A stretch of DNA of 64,000 nucleotides, from contig CAMYLU010000005.1 of assembly GCA_947259485.1 (NCBI GenBank), forward strand, positions 1-64,000, written 5' to 3'. Numbering within the stretch: position 1 is the stretch's first letter; each line of letters opens with the position of its first letter. The position numbers and the translations under genes are program-made. The notes beneath the pieces are model-generated. The model did no database searches, was not told where the DNA came from, and saw only the letters and a program-made list of their open reading frames with translations. This document shows positions 10,540 to 20,477 of this stretch, in pieces. This stretch comes from an uncultured Gammaproteobacteria bacterium. GTDB lineage: Bacteria > Pseudomonadota > Gammaproteobacteria > GCA-001735895.

Positions 10540-10733
10540 TAGCTCTCCCTCAATTCTGCGTTGTAGTGTTCTTTTAGTTGTACGAGGACTTTGGCAACGA
10601 AATTTTCCACATCCTCGTCAACAAGAGTGCGTGAAAAGTCCTGTAAAATCAAGCCCAAAGCGACACTTTTTCGATTATTTCTCACTTCTTTTCCAGTATA
10701 GACGTCAAATACAAATACTTCCAGTGATCGAAA
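10539..10733 (-). pseudogene. pheT: Detached 3' end of pheT in a shifted frame
   Basis: This frame encodes the C-terminal end of the PheRS beta chain (VFVFDVYTGKEV, SVALGLILQDFSRTL, ending [12 protein letters not shown]), in a different frame from the main pheT reading frame. Relative to normal PheT, about 20-25 residues are missing between RRDISI and SLEVFVFDVY in the C-terminal anticodon-binding (B8) domain, and the loss is not a multiple of three. It would be translated only if frame were restored. An assembly or consensus error is a serious alternative to a real mutation, because pheT is essential. Confidence 0.8.
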
Positions 10734-12843
10734 TATCACGTCTGATAAATGGAAATCGCGACATTTCGACGAAATTAGGCAACTTTCTAGTTAATATCGG
10801 CGAAATTTTACTCTCAAATACAAAAACTGATTGATTTATATCGAGTTTATTTAACAAAGACGGGTGCAGCGCTCCAGCAAACCCTATAGTCTCTCCCCGG
10901 AAAGCCAGATCTGCACCCTGACCCGGATGTAATACAGGGTTGTCTGAGCGCGTAAAACCAAATTCGGACTCATCGGCCAACCTCAGCATCGACTCGAGGT
11001 CACCTTTTATATCGAAAAAGTCGACGCTCTCACCTGCCGAGTAGAGACCGTCGTCGATGCGGCTTCCGGTAATAACACCAGCAATATGCGGTGTTTGCAC
11101 GAGATTCTCGCCATCAGGAATAAAGCACAAACCGGTTTCGAACAATCTGACACGAGACTGCTGGCGATTCAAATTATGCTGTAACGCCTGTATCAGGCCA
11201 GGCAACAAACGGGTACGCATTACCGACATGTCGGCCGAGATCGGGTTTGATAGCGGCAACACCTGTTGACCCGGATCGAGTAAATCCTGTAACTCCGGGG
11301 ATACGAACGAGTAGGTAACCGCTTCAAAATACCCCCGTTCAACCAGGGTGTCGCGAACCTGATTGACGCTGACGCACTGCTCCGAAAAGCTATCCATCTG
11401 GATGTGCGAGGCTTCTCGTTTCCCCGGAATATTGTTATAGCCGATCAGGCGTCCCACTTCTTCAACCAGATCTGGCTCGATATTGATGTCGAAACGATAA
11501 CTTGGCGGAGTTACCTGCCAACCCCCGGGCCCCTCGGCAAGCTGCATATTGAGGCGCTGTAGAATATCGCTGACTTCTTCGCGTGCTACCTCGATTCCCA
11601 GTAAGCGATTCAATTGCTCGTGGCGCAGCTCGACATTCGGGGTTTGTGGCATATAGTCGTTAGCCACCGCATCGATAATCGGTCCAGCTTCGCCCCCGAC
11701 AATCTCGAGCAACAGGCCAGTTGCTCGCTGCATTGCTATCGGAGGTAGCTGCGCATCCACGCCTCGTTCAAAACGATGGGATGCATCGGTATGCATGCCA
11801 AATCCGCGTGCCTTACCGGCAAGTTCGATTGCAGTAAAATGGGCCGCTTCAAGAAAAATATTGCGGGTATCGGGCTGTACCGAACTGCCGATCCCGCCCA
11901 TGATGCCCGCGAGGGCAACCCCACCGGCATGATCGGCGATTAGCAAGGTATCATCACCGCACTCGACTTCAGTTTGATCGAGTAACGCGACTTTTTCAGC
12001 GGGTTTCGCGAGACGAACCTGGATGCCGCCATTCAGCTTGTCAAAATCGAACCCGTGCATCGGCTGACCAAGCTCCATCATGACGTAATTGGTAACATCA
12101 ACCACCGGACTGATTGGACGCAGGCCACAACGGCGCAGCTTTTCCTGCATCCACACCGGTGTTTGAGCCTGCGGATCGATCCCCTTGATGATACGTCCCA
12201 CGTAACGCGGGCATTGCTGAGGTGCCAGCAGCTCAACTTCGAAGCTATCGTCGATGCTACTGTCGACAGGGGTCACGCCATTCTGCGTCAGCGCAATTTT
12301 ATTGATCGCCGAAACCTCGCGAGCAACCCCGGCAATACTCAGGCAATCACCCCGGTTCGGGGTAAGATCGATATCAAAAATATTATCGTCTAGCGACAGG
12401 TACTCGACAATCGACATTCCGATGGGCGCTTCGCCAGGCAACTCGAGAATGCCCTCGGAGGATTCAGCCAGCTGCAACTCGGTTGCCGAGCAAATCATGC
12501 CCTCGGATTCGACTCCGCGAAGTTTGGCTTTTTTGATCTTGATCCCGGGAAGCTCGGCACCAATACGTGCCAAAGCTACCTTCAGGCCGGCACGCACGTT
12601 GCTGGCACCACAGACAACCGAGAATGTATCCTTGCCATCATTGACCTGGCAAAGATTCAGTTTATCGGCATCGGGATGGCTTTCGACCGCCACAACTTCG
12701 GCAACCACGACACCGGGTAGCGCTGGCGCAGCTACATTCAAGCTCCCGACCTCGAGTCCGGCCATGGTCAACTGGCTAGCCAGGGTCTCGCTATCAACCG
12801 GGGGATTAACCCATTCACGCAACCAGTTTTCGCTAATTTGCAT
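10705..12843 (-). CDS. pheT: Phenylalanyl-tRNA synthetase beta subunit, truncated by frameshift
   Basis: Beta chain of the heterotetrameric PheRS that charges tRNA-Phe. As read it has 712 residues, against roughly 790 in relatives. N-terminal tRNA-binding domain (MQISENWLREWVNPP), B3/B4 editing region (about 210-400, MQEKLRRCGLRPISPVVD), B5 and core domains are intact. The frame ends at DISITGSICI and stops, where normal proteins continue through the anticodon-binding domain; the rest of that domain is found in another frame at 10539-10733. It follows pheS after 12 bases. Confidence 0.9.
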   Translation of the reverse strand: MQISENWLREWVNPPVDSETLASQLTMAGLEVGSLNVAAPALPGVVVAEVVAVESHPDADKLNLCQVNDGKDTFSVVCGASNVRAGLKVALARIGAELPGIKIKKAKLRGVESEGMICSATELQLAESSEGILELPGEAPIGMSIVEYLSLDDNIFDIDLTPNRGDCLSIAGVAREVSAINKIALTQNGVTPVDSSIDDSFEVELLAPQQCPRYVGRIIKGIDPQAQTPVWMQEKLRRCGLRPISPVVDVTNYVMMELGQPMHGFDFDKLNGGIQVRLAKPAEKVALLDQTEVECGDDTLLIADHAGGVALAGIMGGIGSSVQPDTRNIFLEAAHFTAIELAGKARGFGMHTDASHRFERGVDAQLPPIAMQRATGLLLEIVGGEAGPIIDAVANDYMPQTPNVELRHEQLNRLLGIEVAREEVSDILQRLNMQLAEGPGGWQVTPPSYRFDINIEPDLVEEVGRLIGYNNIPGKREASHIQMDSFSEQCVSVNQVRDTLVERGYFEAVTYSFVSPELQDLLDPGQQVLPLSNPISADMSVMRTRLLPGLIQALQHNLNRQQSRVRLFETGLCFIPDGENLVQTPHIAGVITGSRIDDGLYSAGESVDFFDIKGDLESMLRLADESEFGFTRSDNPVLHPGQGADLAFRGETIGFAGALHPSLLNKLDINQSVFVFESKISPILTRKLPNFVEMSRFPFIRRDISITGSICI

Positions 12844-12855
12844 CGCCAGGTCCGT

Positions 12856-13881
<1,026 letters not shown>

Positions 13882-13936
13882 TCAGGGCATCAACTCAACG
13901 GCAGAGACGCCTTCTCTGCCGTCGATATGCAGAATT

Positions 13937-14299
13937 TTACGCGGCTTCGAGCCCTGCCCTGGCTTTTTCAACCAGTGCAGTAAAGGCAGGTTTGTCGAAT
14001 ATGGCGATATCCGAAAGCACCTTGCGATCGATTTCGATCGAGGCTTTTTTCAGGCCATTCATGAATACGCTGTAAGACATTCCGTTTTCGCGGGCCCCGG
14101 CATTGATACGTGCAATCCAGAGCGCACGAAACTGACGCTTGCGCTGGCGCCGGTCACGGTAAGCGTATTGACCGGCCTTGGTGACGGCCTGCTTGGCAAC
14201 GCGATACACCTTACTACGCGCACCACGATAGCCCTTGGCTTTATCCAGAACCTTCTTGTGGCGTGCATGTGCGGTAACGCCTCTTTTTACTCTTGGCAT
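13937..14299 (-). CDS. rplT: 50S ribosomal protein L20
   Basis: Ribosomal protein of 120 residues that binds 23S rRNA and, in related bacteria, represses its own operon. The basic N-terminal extension ([16 protein letters not shown]) and [20 protein letters not shown] are diagnostic. Located 13 bases after rpmI. Confidence 0.98.
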   Translation of the reverse strand: MPRVKRGVTAHARHKKVLDKAKGYRGARSKVYRVAKQAVTKAGQYAYRDRRQRKRQFRALWIARINAGARENGMSYSVFMNGLKKASIEIDRKVLSDIAIFDKPAFTALVEKARAGLEAA

Positions 14300-14312
14300 G
14301 GCTCAATCCCCC

Positions 14313-14510
14313 TTAAGAATATGGCAGCATACGACGCACTTGCTGCACGTCATTAGCATGAACATCAAGCTTTTCGCCCAACTGGCGTTTACGCTTGCTC
14401 GATTTCTTGGTAAGGATATGGCGCAAGTGTGATTGCTTGCGCTTGTAGCCGCCCGCCGCGTTTCGTTTGAAACGCTTGGCAGCACCACTGACTGATTTCA
14501 TCTTTGGCAT
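14313..14510 (-). CDS. rpmI: 50S ribosomal protein L35
   Basis: Very basic 65-residue ribosomal protein. It starts [18 protein letters not shown] and contains the [16 protein letters not shown] block typical of L35. Sits between infC and rplT, the universal order. Confidence 0.97.
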   Translation of the reverse strand: MPKMKSVSGAAKRFKRNAAGGYKRKQSHLRHILTKKSSKRKRQLGEKLDVHANDVQQVRRMLPYS

Positions 14511-14593
14511 TTTTAACTCCAGTTAAATAAACATCTATTAATAAGCCCTGGACGCCGGAGACGCGTCTTTGGGTCTTGGCCAGCACAAATTCG

Positions 14594-15112
14594 CTAGCGT
14601 TTTTTCGGCACCAGTAACATCGTCATCTGGCGCCCTTCGGACTGCGGAAACTGATCCACGGTCGTAAATTCTTTAGTGTCCTCTTCTACTCGTTTAAGTA
14701 GCTGAGTGCCGAGTTCCATGTGCGCCATTTCCCGTCCGCGGAAACGGACTGTCACCTTAACCCGGTCACCGATTTCAATAAACTCGGTCAGCTTGCGCAA
14801 CTTGACCTGGTAATCACCTTCTTCGGTCCCTGGTCTAAACTTAATTTCCTTGATGTGCACCTGGCGCTGCTTCTTGCGCTGGTCGTGCAACTTTTTCTTT
14901 TGTTGGAACCTGAACTTGCCATAGTCCATCAATCGACAAACTGGTGGTTCGGCATCGGGTACCAACTCTACGAGGTCCACGCCGGCGTCTAACGCCAATT
15001 GCTGGGCCTCTTCCAATGAAACTATACCTTTCTGTTCGCCGTCTTCTGCGATAAGCCGAACTTCCGGCGCTGTAATATCCTCGTTGAGACGGCTCTGTTT
15101 GTTATCTGCGAT
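14594..15112 (-). CDS. infC: Translation initiation factor IF-3, probable ATC start
   Basis: IF-3 keeps the 30S subunit free and checks start-codon choice. The C-terminal two thirds is unmistakable ([30 protein letters not shown]). The first conventional start, TTG at 15016, would remove the conserved N-terminal segment [19 protein letters not shown]. That segment is encoded in frame back to a TAG stop, and between the stop and this segment there is no ATG, GTG or TTG. An ATC at 15110-15112 lies 8 bases after GGGAG and gives 172 residues, close to the family norm of about 180. IF-3 genes are known for rare AUU/AUC-type starts that allow autoregulation, so ATC is the best call. Confidence 0.88.
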   Translation of the reverse strand: MADNKQSRLNEDITAPEVRLIAEDGEQKGIVSLEEAQQLALDAGVDLVELVPDAEPPVCRLMDYGKFRFQQKKKLHDQRKKQRQVHIKEIKFRPGTEEGDYQVKLRKLTEFIEIGDRVKVTVRFRGREMAHMELGTQLLKRVEEDTKEFTTVDQFPQSEGRQMTMLLVPKKR

Positions 15113-15167
15113 TTGGGACTCTCCCTAAAATGTTATCCGCAAAAATTAATCCGGTCAGATAACCGGA

Positions 15168-17066
15168 TTACTGTTGTACCAGGTCGACAAACTTATCGAT
15201 CGCTAACGAACCCAGGTCTTCACCACCGAGGCTTCGCACTGCAACACGCTCTTCTTCAACTTCGCGATCACCGACCACGAGCATATATGGAATGCGCTGC
15301 AAAGTGTGCTCGCGAATTTTAAACCCGACCTTTTCGTTTCTCAAGTCAGAAATGGTCCTGATTCCCTGATTTTTAAGCATTTTTTCGACTTTTTCGACAT
15401 ATGGCGCCTGTTTATCGGTAATATTCATCACCACGGCCTGAACCGGTGATAACCAGACCGGAAATTTGCCTTCGTAATGCTCGACCAGAATTCCGAAAAA
15501 TCGCTCCAGTGAACCGAACAATGCCCGGTGCAACATGACCGGTCGATGCCGATCACCGTCTTCGGCAACGTAGGCAATATCGAAGCGCTCGGGCAGGTTC
15601 ATGTCGACCTGCAGCGTACCACATTGCCAGTCACGTCCGATCGCATCCCGCAACACAAACTCGAGTTTGGGTCCGTAAAATGCGCCCTCTCCCGGAAAAG
15701 TTTGATACTCGAGTTGCATGCTGTCCAAGGCATTGGTTAAGGCGGCTTCCAGTTTGTCCCAGATTTTATCAGAACCAATACGGTTTTCGGGCCGGTCTGA
15801 AAACTTGATCACGACATCCTCAAAGCCGAAGTCCTTGTAGATGTCGAGCACCAGCGCAATGACATCGATGCATTCCTGTTCCATTTGTGCTTCGGTGCAA
15901 TAAATATGCGCATCATCCTGGGTAAAGTGACGCACCCGTAACAGACCATGCAGGGCACCGGAAGGCTCATAGCGATGTACCTTTCCGAATTCCGCCATGC
16001 GTAAAGGTAAGTCACGATAACTTTTCAAACCCTGGGCAAACATCAGCACCGATCCTGGACAGTTCATCGGCTTCAACGCAAATACACGCTCATCTTCCGT
16101 CTGCGTAGAGAACATATGCTCACGGTAATTTTCCCAGTGCCCGGAGGTTTCCCACAGGCTGCGATCCATAACGTCCGGCGTATTGACTTCGATGTAGCCG
16201 GCATCCTCCTGGCGTTTGCGCATATAGTTAATCAGCAGATTGAACAGGGTCCAGCCCTTGGGGTGCCAAAACACCGATCCGGGGGCCTCTTCATGCAGGT
16301 GGAACAGTTCCAGCTGGCGTCCAAGCTTGCGATGATCGCGTTTCTCGGCTTCTTCTAGCCGATGCAGGTAGGCTTTAAGCTGCTTTTTGTCAGGCCACGC
16401 GGTGCCGTAGATTCGTTGCAGCATTTCGTTTTTCGAATCGCCGCGCCAGTAGGCGCCTGCGACCTTCATCACCTTGAAGCCGTCACCCAGCTTGCCGGTA
16501 GAGGGAAGGTGCGGGCCGCGACAAACGTCGAACCACTCGCCCTGGCGGTAGATCGAGACTTCTTCGCCCTCGGGGATAATCTCTTCGATAATCTCTACCT
16601 TGTAGGTTTCACCGATGTCGGCAAAAGTTTGTTTTGCCGTTTCGCGATCCATGACTTCTCGCACGATCGGCAGATCACGTTTGACGATCTCGCGCATACG
16701 CTTTTCGATCTCGACCAGGTCTTCAGGCGTAAACGGGTCCTGCCGCGCAAAATCATAATAGAAGCCGTCTTCGATCGCCGGACCAATCGTCACCTGGGTG
16801 CCCGGGTAAAGTTCCTGCACCGCCTGCGCCATGACGTGCGCGGCGTCGTGACGTAACAGCTCGAGGGCTGCGTCATCACGACTGGTAACAATGGCGACCT
16901 TGGCATCATTTTCTATAACGAAAGAGGCATCAACGAGATTGCCGTCAACCTTGCCGGCCAGGGTGGCCTTGGCCAGTCCAGGGCCGATATCATTGGCAAT
17001 GTCCATTACCGATACCGATTTATCAAAATCGCGTTGAGACCCGTCCGGAAGCGTAATCTGAGGCAT
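15168..17066 (-). CDS. thrS: Threonyl-tRNA synthetase
   Basis: Class II synthetase of 632 residues that charges tRNA-Thr. TGS domain ([20 protein letters not shown]), editing domain with [11 protein letters not shown] (zinc-site HxxxH-like) and C-R-G-P-H ([11 protein letters not shown]), catalytic core ([27 protein letters not shown]) and anticodon-binding domain. The ATG at 17066 is chosen because GGAGAAAAAGC precedes it and the TGS domain starts at once; the longer frame to 17234 runs through tRNA-derived sequence. First gene of the translation operon. Confidence 0.97.
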   Translation of the reverse strand: MPQITLPDGSQRDFDKSVSVMDIANDIGPGLAKATLAGKVDGNLVDASFVIENDAKVAIVTSRDDAALELLRHDAAHVMAQAVQELYPGTQVTIGPAIEDGFYYDFARQDPFTPEDLVEIEKRMREIVKRDLPIVREVMDRETAKQTFADIGETYKVEIIEEIIPEGEEVSIYRQGEWFDVCRGPHLPSTGKLGDGFKVMKVAGAYWRGDSKNEMLQRIYGTAWPDKKQLKAYLHRLEEAEKRDHRKLGRQLELFHLHEEAPGSVFWHPKGWTLFNLLINYMRKRQEDAGYIEVNTPDVMDRSLWETSGHWENYREHMFSTQTEDERVFALKPMNCPGSVLMFAQGLKSYRDLPLRMAEFGKVHRYEPSGALHGLLRVRHFTQDDAHIYCTEAQMEQECIDVIALVLDIYKDFGFEDVVIKFSDRPENRIGSDKIWDKLEAALTNALDSMQLEYQTFPGEGAFYGPKLEFVLRDAIGRDWQCGTLQVDMNLPERFDIAYVAEDGDRHRPVMLHRALFGSLERFFGILVEHYEGKFPVWLSPVQAVVMNITDKQAPYVEKVEKMLKNQGIRTISDLRNEKVGFKIREHTLQRIPYMLVVGDREVEEERVAVRSLGGEDLGSLAIDKFVDLVQQ

Positions 17067-17114
17067 GCTTTTTCTCCAGTGGTGACCACTACCAAAGGCC
17101 ACTTGATACAAAAT

Positions 17115-17241
17115 TGGTAGTCGCGAGTGGATTGCGTCGGACATCCTGTCCTCCGCCCTTCGGGCCGTCCTGCGGACGTCCAAATTTGCTCCCGGCAAAT
17201 TTGTCGAACCACCGCAGCTGCACACTCGCGCCAACCATAAA
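17115..17241 (-). repeat. tRNA-Val 3' fragment with 71-nt T-loop insert (copy A)
   Basis: Bases 17115-17133 match the 3' end of tRNA-Val up to the T-loop. Bases 17134-17204 (71 nt) are an insert. Bases 17205-17214 resume the T-arm (CGAACCACCG), and then the sequence leaves the tRNA and ends in a degraded inverted copy of its 3' end. On the tRNA strand the insert folds into four successive hairpins: CAAATTTGC/GCAAATTTG with loop CGGGA, ACGTCC/GGACG(g), GCCC-GAA-GGGC, and GGAC-AGGAT-GTCC (17139-17151). Compare copy B, where the stems differ but still pair. Confidence 0.8.
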
Positions 17242-17317
17242 TGGTAGTCGCGAGTGGATTCGAACCACCGACCCCCACCATGTCAAGGTGGTGCTCTAAC
17301 CAACTGAGCTACGCGAC
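17242..17317 (-). tRNA. tRNA-Val(GAC)
   Basis: A 76-base gene with encoded CCA and a full cloverleaf: acceptor GTCGCG/CGCGAC, anticodon stem CCACC/GGTGG around TTGACAT (anticodon GAC), T-arm GTGGTTCGAATCCAC. It is flanked on both sides by interrupted tRNA-Val derivatives. Confidence 0.97.
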
Positions 17318-17342
17318 TTTAATTCTCTAAAACGAATCCACT

Positions 17343-17479
17343 CCGTGGATTGACTCGGGCATCCTGCCCTCGGTCCTACGGACAGCGCTTCGCGCGTCCA
17401 AAATCGCTCCCGGCGATTTTGTCAAACCACCGACCCCCACCATGTCAAGGTGGTGCTCTAACCAACTGAGCAACGCGAC
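17343..17479 (-). pseudogene. tRNA-Val pseudogene interrupted in the T-loop (copy B)
   Basis: Bases 17423-17479 match tRNA-Val(GAC) from the T-loop to the 5' end, with a changed acceptor base (GAGCAAC for GAGCTAC on the plus strand). A 71-nt insert occupies 17352-17422, at the same T-loop position as in copy A. The 3' acceptor strand is lost and replaced by an inverted T-arm end (AATCCAC-TCC-GTGGATT). The insert folds as AAAATCGC/GCGATTTT with loop CGGGA, then further hairpins including GTCC-GTA-GGAC and GGGC-AGGAT-GCCC (17357-17369). It cannot yield a normal tRNA. Confidence 0.85.
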
Positions 17480-17536
17480 TATGAAATCAGGCCCGCGATT
17501 ATACGAAACAGGGCTGAATAAACAATAGCCTGGGTG

Positions 17537-17893
17537 CTATTTGGCAAAGAATCCGACCAGGTTGGCGACACCGCGCGCAAGCTCGCTTTCAAGCGGAAAT
17601 GACAGCATGCCCATGACCGAGTAACCGAGCAACCACGGCATCAGGTAGAAACGCGTCATGAAAAAAAACCAGGCGACGTAAAGTGGCACGAACGGCTGTA
17701 TCAGGAACGACGGCGTTATCCACTTGAATAATTCAATAATGGGATTGGTAGACTTGACGAAAAACTTCATGAAAAAGAAGGTGCTATCTTCCGGTAAAAA
17801 GATGCCCATAGCGAAACGTCCGATCAGCGTCCACATCACCACACCCAGCAGGTAATCAGAAATGATTACCCAGATTGGAAAACCTTCAACCAT
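17537..17893 (-). CDS. Small integral membrane protein, YggT-like
   Basis: A 118-residue protein with about three hydrophobic helices (IWVIISDYLLGVVMWTLIG, PFVPLYVAWFFFMTRFYL, and a C-terminal span). The central motif NPIIELFKWITPSF recalls the NP-(V/I)-xxL-xxxTxP loop of YggT-family proteins, but the match is only partial. The ATG at 17893 is preferred to a TTG two codons earlier. Function unknown. Confidence 0.6.
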   Translation of the reverse strand: MVEGFPIWVIISDYLLGVVMWTLIGRFAMGIFLPEDSTFFFMKFFVKSTNPIIELFKWITPSFLIQPFVPLYVAWFFFMTRFYLMPWLLGYSVMGMLSFPLESELARGVANLVGFFAK

Positions 17894-17929
17894 TGTCAAA
17901 ATACCTTATCGACAAACATATTTTTAAAA

Positions 17930-18110
17930 CCCCATAAAATTGAGCCGATTATTCGTGGCGACCTGAGGGTCGCAAGAGCAAGGCGTAAGTTTGCGAGATA
18001 GCGCGCAGTTTACACAAAGTAAATGAGCGCTTCGAGCAAACTTGCGGCCAGCCTGCTTCATCCGTAAAACTTTTTAGAACCCCAATACCCAAAAGGCTCT
18101 TTGTGTCACT
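17930..18110. repeat. Palindrome-rich intergenic sequence
   Basis: Contains nested inverted repeats: CGACCTGAGGGTCG, GCAAGTTTGC-type halves (AAGTTTGCGAG / GAGCAAACTTGCG), and GCGCGCAGTTTAC / GTAAATGAGCGC. This resembles dispersed intergenic repeats of gammaproteobacteria, but no second copy is present in the window, so its family cannot be shown here. Confidence 0.35.
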
Positions 18111-18124
18111 CAGCGCGTCACAAA

Positions 18125-18151
18125 GAAAAAAGCCGGGGCGAGCCCCGGCTT
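18125..18151 (-). terminator. Intrinsic terminator of the symporter operon
   Basis: Strong GC hairpin AGCCGGGG/CCCCGGCT followed on the minus strand by TTTTTTCTTT, 22 bases after the symporter stop codon. Confidence 0.9.
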
Positions 18152-18173
18152 TCAATTGAGTACTGCTTTATTA

Positions 18174-20006
18174 TTAGTGTGAAGAGCCGAGTACAGTCTC
18201 TCCTGAAGGTACTCGAATTTCGTCTACCATGGCCTGGGTTTCCGCGTCGGGCTCTGGTGTCAACAGTGACACCACGACCATGAGCACCAGGCTCACCGGC
18301 ATGCCTATGATGCCGAAGCGCAGGTGATCGATACCGATCCACGGATCCATGCCACCGAAACGCACCTGGTAAAGGTACCAGGTACCGGCGAGGAAGCCAC
18401 CGGCCATACCCGCGATTGCACCCTGGCGATTTGCACGTTTCCACCAGATACCCAGTACAATCGGGAAGAACAGACCCGAACAGGCAAAGTCAAATGCCCA
18501 GGCCACCGCTCCCAGGATACTGGTCAGCTTGAGGCTCGCAACGAAGGCACCCGCGGCACCGATACCGAGTAACAGTCCTCGGGCTACCAACAGACGCTTA
18601 CGAGTTTCAGCTTCCGGGTCGATGATCTTGTAGTACAGATCGTGCGACAGGGCGTTCGCAATCGCGAGTAGCAGACCATCCGCTGTTGACATCGCTGCCG
18701 CCATACCACCTGCAGCCACGAGACCGGAGATGACATAGGGCAGACCGGCAATTTCCGGCGTCGCCAGCACCACGATATCGCCGCGCATAAAGAACTCGTT
18801 GAGTTGCAGTATGCCGTCGCTATTCGCATCGATGATTTGCGCAAAGCCCACGTTACTCCATTTCTGGATCCACTCGAGTGCCTGCACATCGGCGATCGAC
18901 TTGCCGATGATACCGGTTGCGAGTTCAGGATCTAGAATCTGCAGCTTGGTGAACGTTGCCAGCGCAGGCGCGGTAAAGTACAGCAGGAAGATGAACATCA
19001 GCGACCAGGCTACCGACTGGCGCGCGGCGCGCACCGACGGCGTGGTGAAGTAGCGCATCAGGATGTGCGGCAGTGACGCGGTACCCAGCATCATACAGGC
19101 CACCAGGGTCACGAACTTCCAGCTTGCCATTGCGGTATCACCGGCCGCGGCAAATGGCACTGACAGCGCCCTGAGTCCGCCCTTGGCTCCAGCCACGGGA
19201 TCCAGCGTCCCAAGGCCGTGAAAGGCTTCGAGCTCGGTAATACGCGCAACCGCGTCACCGTATACGAACTGCGGAATCAAGCCAAAGCCCTGCTTGTTGG
19301 ACATCCAGAACACCGGCACCAGGTAAGCGATAATCAGTACGATGTACTGTGCCACCTGGGTCCAGGTAACCGCACGCATTCCGCCGAGCATCGAGCACAG
19401 CAGGATACCGAGCAGTCCGAACCAGACACCCACCTCAAACGGGATCTGCAACGCACGTGCCGCGATGGTACCAGTCGCATTGATCTGAGCGGTCACATAA
19501 GTAAACGACGCCACTGCAAGTACGACAACACCGAGGAATCGCGGCAGGTTACCGCCGTAGCGAGTACCGATGAAGTCCGGCACCGTGTAACAGCCAAACT
19601 TACGCAGGTACGGAGCCATCAGCGAGGCTACCAGGATATAACCCCCGGTCCAGCCAACCACAAACGCGAGATAACCGTGTCCACCGAAGTAGATACCGCC
19701 GGCCATTGCCACGAATGATGCGCCCGACATCCAGTCGGCTGCCGTCGCCATTCCATTGAATACCGCCGGTACTTGCCGGCCTGCCACGTAGTAGGCGTCT
19801 ACCGCCATGGTCCTCGACAGGAAGCCAATACCGGCGTAGATCACGATGGTAAAGGCAACGAACAGGATACCAATGGTATCTGCGCCAACCCCCATCTGCT
19901 CCAGGATTGCCATGAGAAGAACGAATACCAGGAAGCCCCCGGTATACATGCCATATATTTTCGGCAGGTTTTCTATAAAAGTCCCGCCAGCCATTTTCTG
20001 TGCCAT
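18174..20006 (-). CDS. Sodium:solute symporter, large subunit (ActP/VC2705 type)
   Basis: Inner-membrane SSS-family transporter of 610 residues with 13 or more hydrophobic helices, probably importing a monocarboxylate such as acetate with Na+. Family signatures: YAGIGFLSRTMAVDAYYVAGR, ATAADWMSGASFVAMAG, and GGMAAAMSTADGLLLAIANA. Together with the small subunit at 20010 it matches the two-component VC2705-type symporters. An exact EF-hand-like loop, DANSDGILQLNE, begins at Asp393 between helices. It follows the small subunit by 3 bases and ends in a strong terminator. The substrate is inferred. Confidence 0.9.
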   Translation of the reverse strand: MAQKMAGGTFIENLPKIYGMYTGGFLVFVLLMAILEQMGVGADTIGILFVAFTIVIYAGIGFLSRTMAVDAYYVAGRQVPAVFNGMATAADWMSGASFVAMAGGIYFGGHGYLAFVVGWTGGYILVASLMAPYLRKFGCYTVPDFIGTRYGGNLPRFLGVVVLAVASFTYVTAQINATGTIAARALQIPFEVGVWFGLLGILLCSMLGGMRAVTWTQVAQYIVLIIAYLVPVFWMSNKQGFGLIPQFVYGDAVARITELEAFHGLGTLDPVAGAKGGLRALSVPFAAAGDTAMASWKFVTLVACMMLGTASLPHILMRYFTTPSVRAARQSVAWSLMFIFLLYFTAPALATFTKLQILDPELATGIIGKSIADVQALEWIQKWSNVGFAQIIDANSDGILQLNEFFMRGDIVVLATPEIAGLPYVISGLVAAGGMAAAMSTADGLLLAIANALSHDLYYKIIDPEAETRKRLLVARGLLLGIGAAGAFVASLKLTSILGAVAWAFDFACSGLFFPIVLGIWWKRANRQGAIAGMAGGFLAGTWYLYQVRFGGMDPWIGIDHLRFGIIGMPVSLVLMVVVSLLTPEPDAETQAMVDEIRVPSGETVLGSSH

Positions 20007-20009
20007 GGT

Positions 20010-20267
20010 CTAGTCCTCCTCGGCTAAGTCGCAATCGCGATCAATTTTGTCCTGCGCTTTGACAAACCAGAACAAGGTGAGCACGAATACGATTTCAGAA
20101 CCCTGCGCGGCCATGTAGAAACCGAGCGGCCATCCGAAGAAATTTACGGAGTTGAGATCTGCAGCGAACCAGTGCACCACAAAAGAGAAGATAAACCAGA
20201 TGGTGAGAGTAACGATCATCAGCGATTTTGTTCTACGCCAATGTTCCTCCCGCTTGGAAGTATCCAT
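20010..20267 (-). CDS. Sodium:solute symporter small subunit (DUF4212)
   Basis: An 85-residue protein with two transmembrane helices (TLTIWFIFSFVVHWF and GFYMAAQGSEIVFVLTLFWF) and charged ends. This is the standard small partner encoded upstream of VC2705-type symporters. The ATG at 20267 has GGGGGA upstream and is preferred to the TTG one codon earlier. Confidence 0.92.
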   Translation of the reverse strand: MDTSKREEHWRRTKSLMIVTLTIWFIFSFVVHWFAADLNSVNFFGWPLGFYMAAQGSEIVFVLTLFWFVKAQDKIDRDCDLAEED

Positions 20268-20477
20268 CAAAATGTCCCCCTAATTATCAGGTAATAAAAC
20301 GTTAACGTTTGGTCGTGTCTAAAATTTTATTTGTAACGCGAAGCCAATATGCCCAGAAATCATGGTATTTGCCAGACAAAAACCCTAGTATTAGCCTTCG
20401 GAAATGCCAATTTGGCGCATAATTTTTTAAACTTGGGAAAATGCTGTTACGTTTGGTAACAGATCTATTTAAAACCA

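Noticed and set aside
17066-17234. N-terminal extension of thrS
   Set aside because: It would translate a tRNA fragment and insert; the internal ATG has a good ribosome-binding site and starts the TGS domain.
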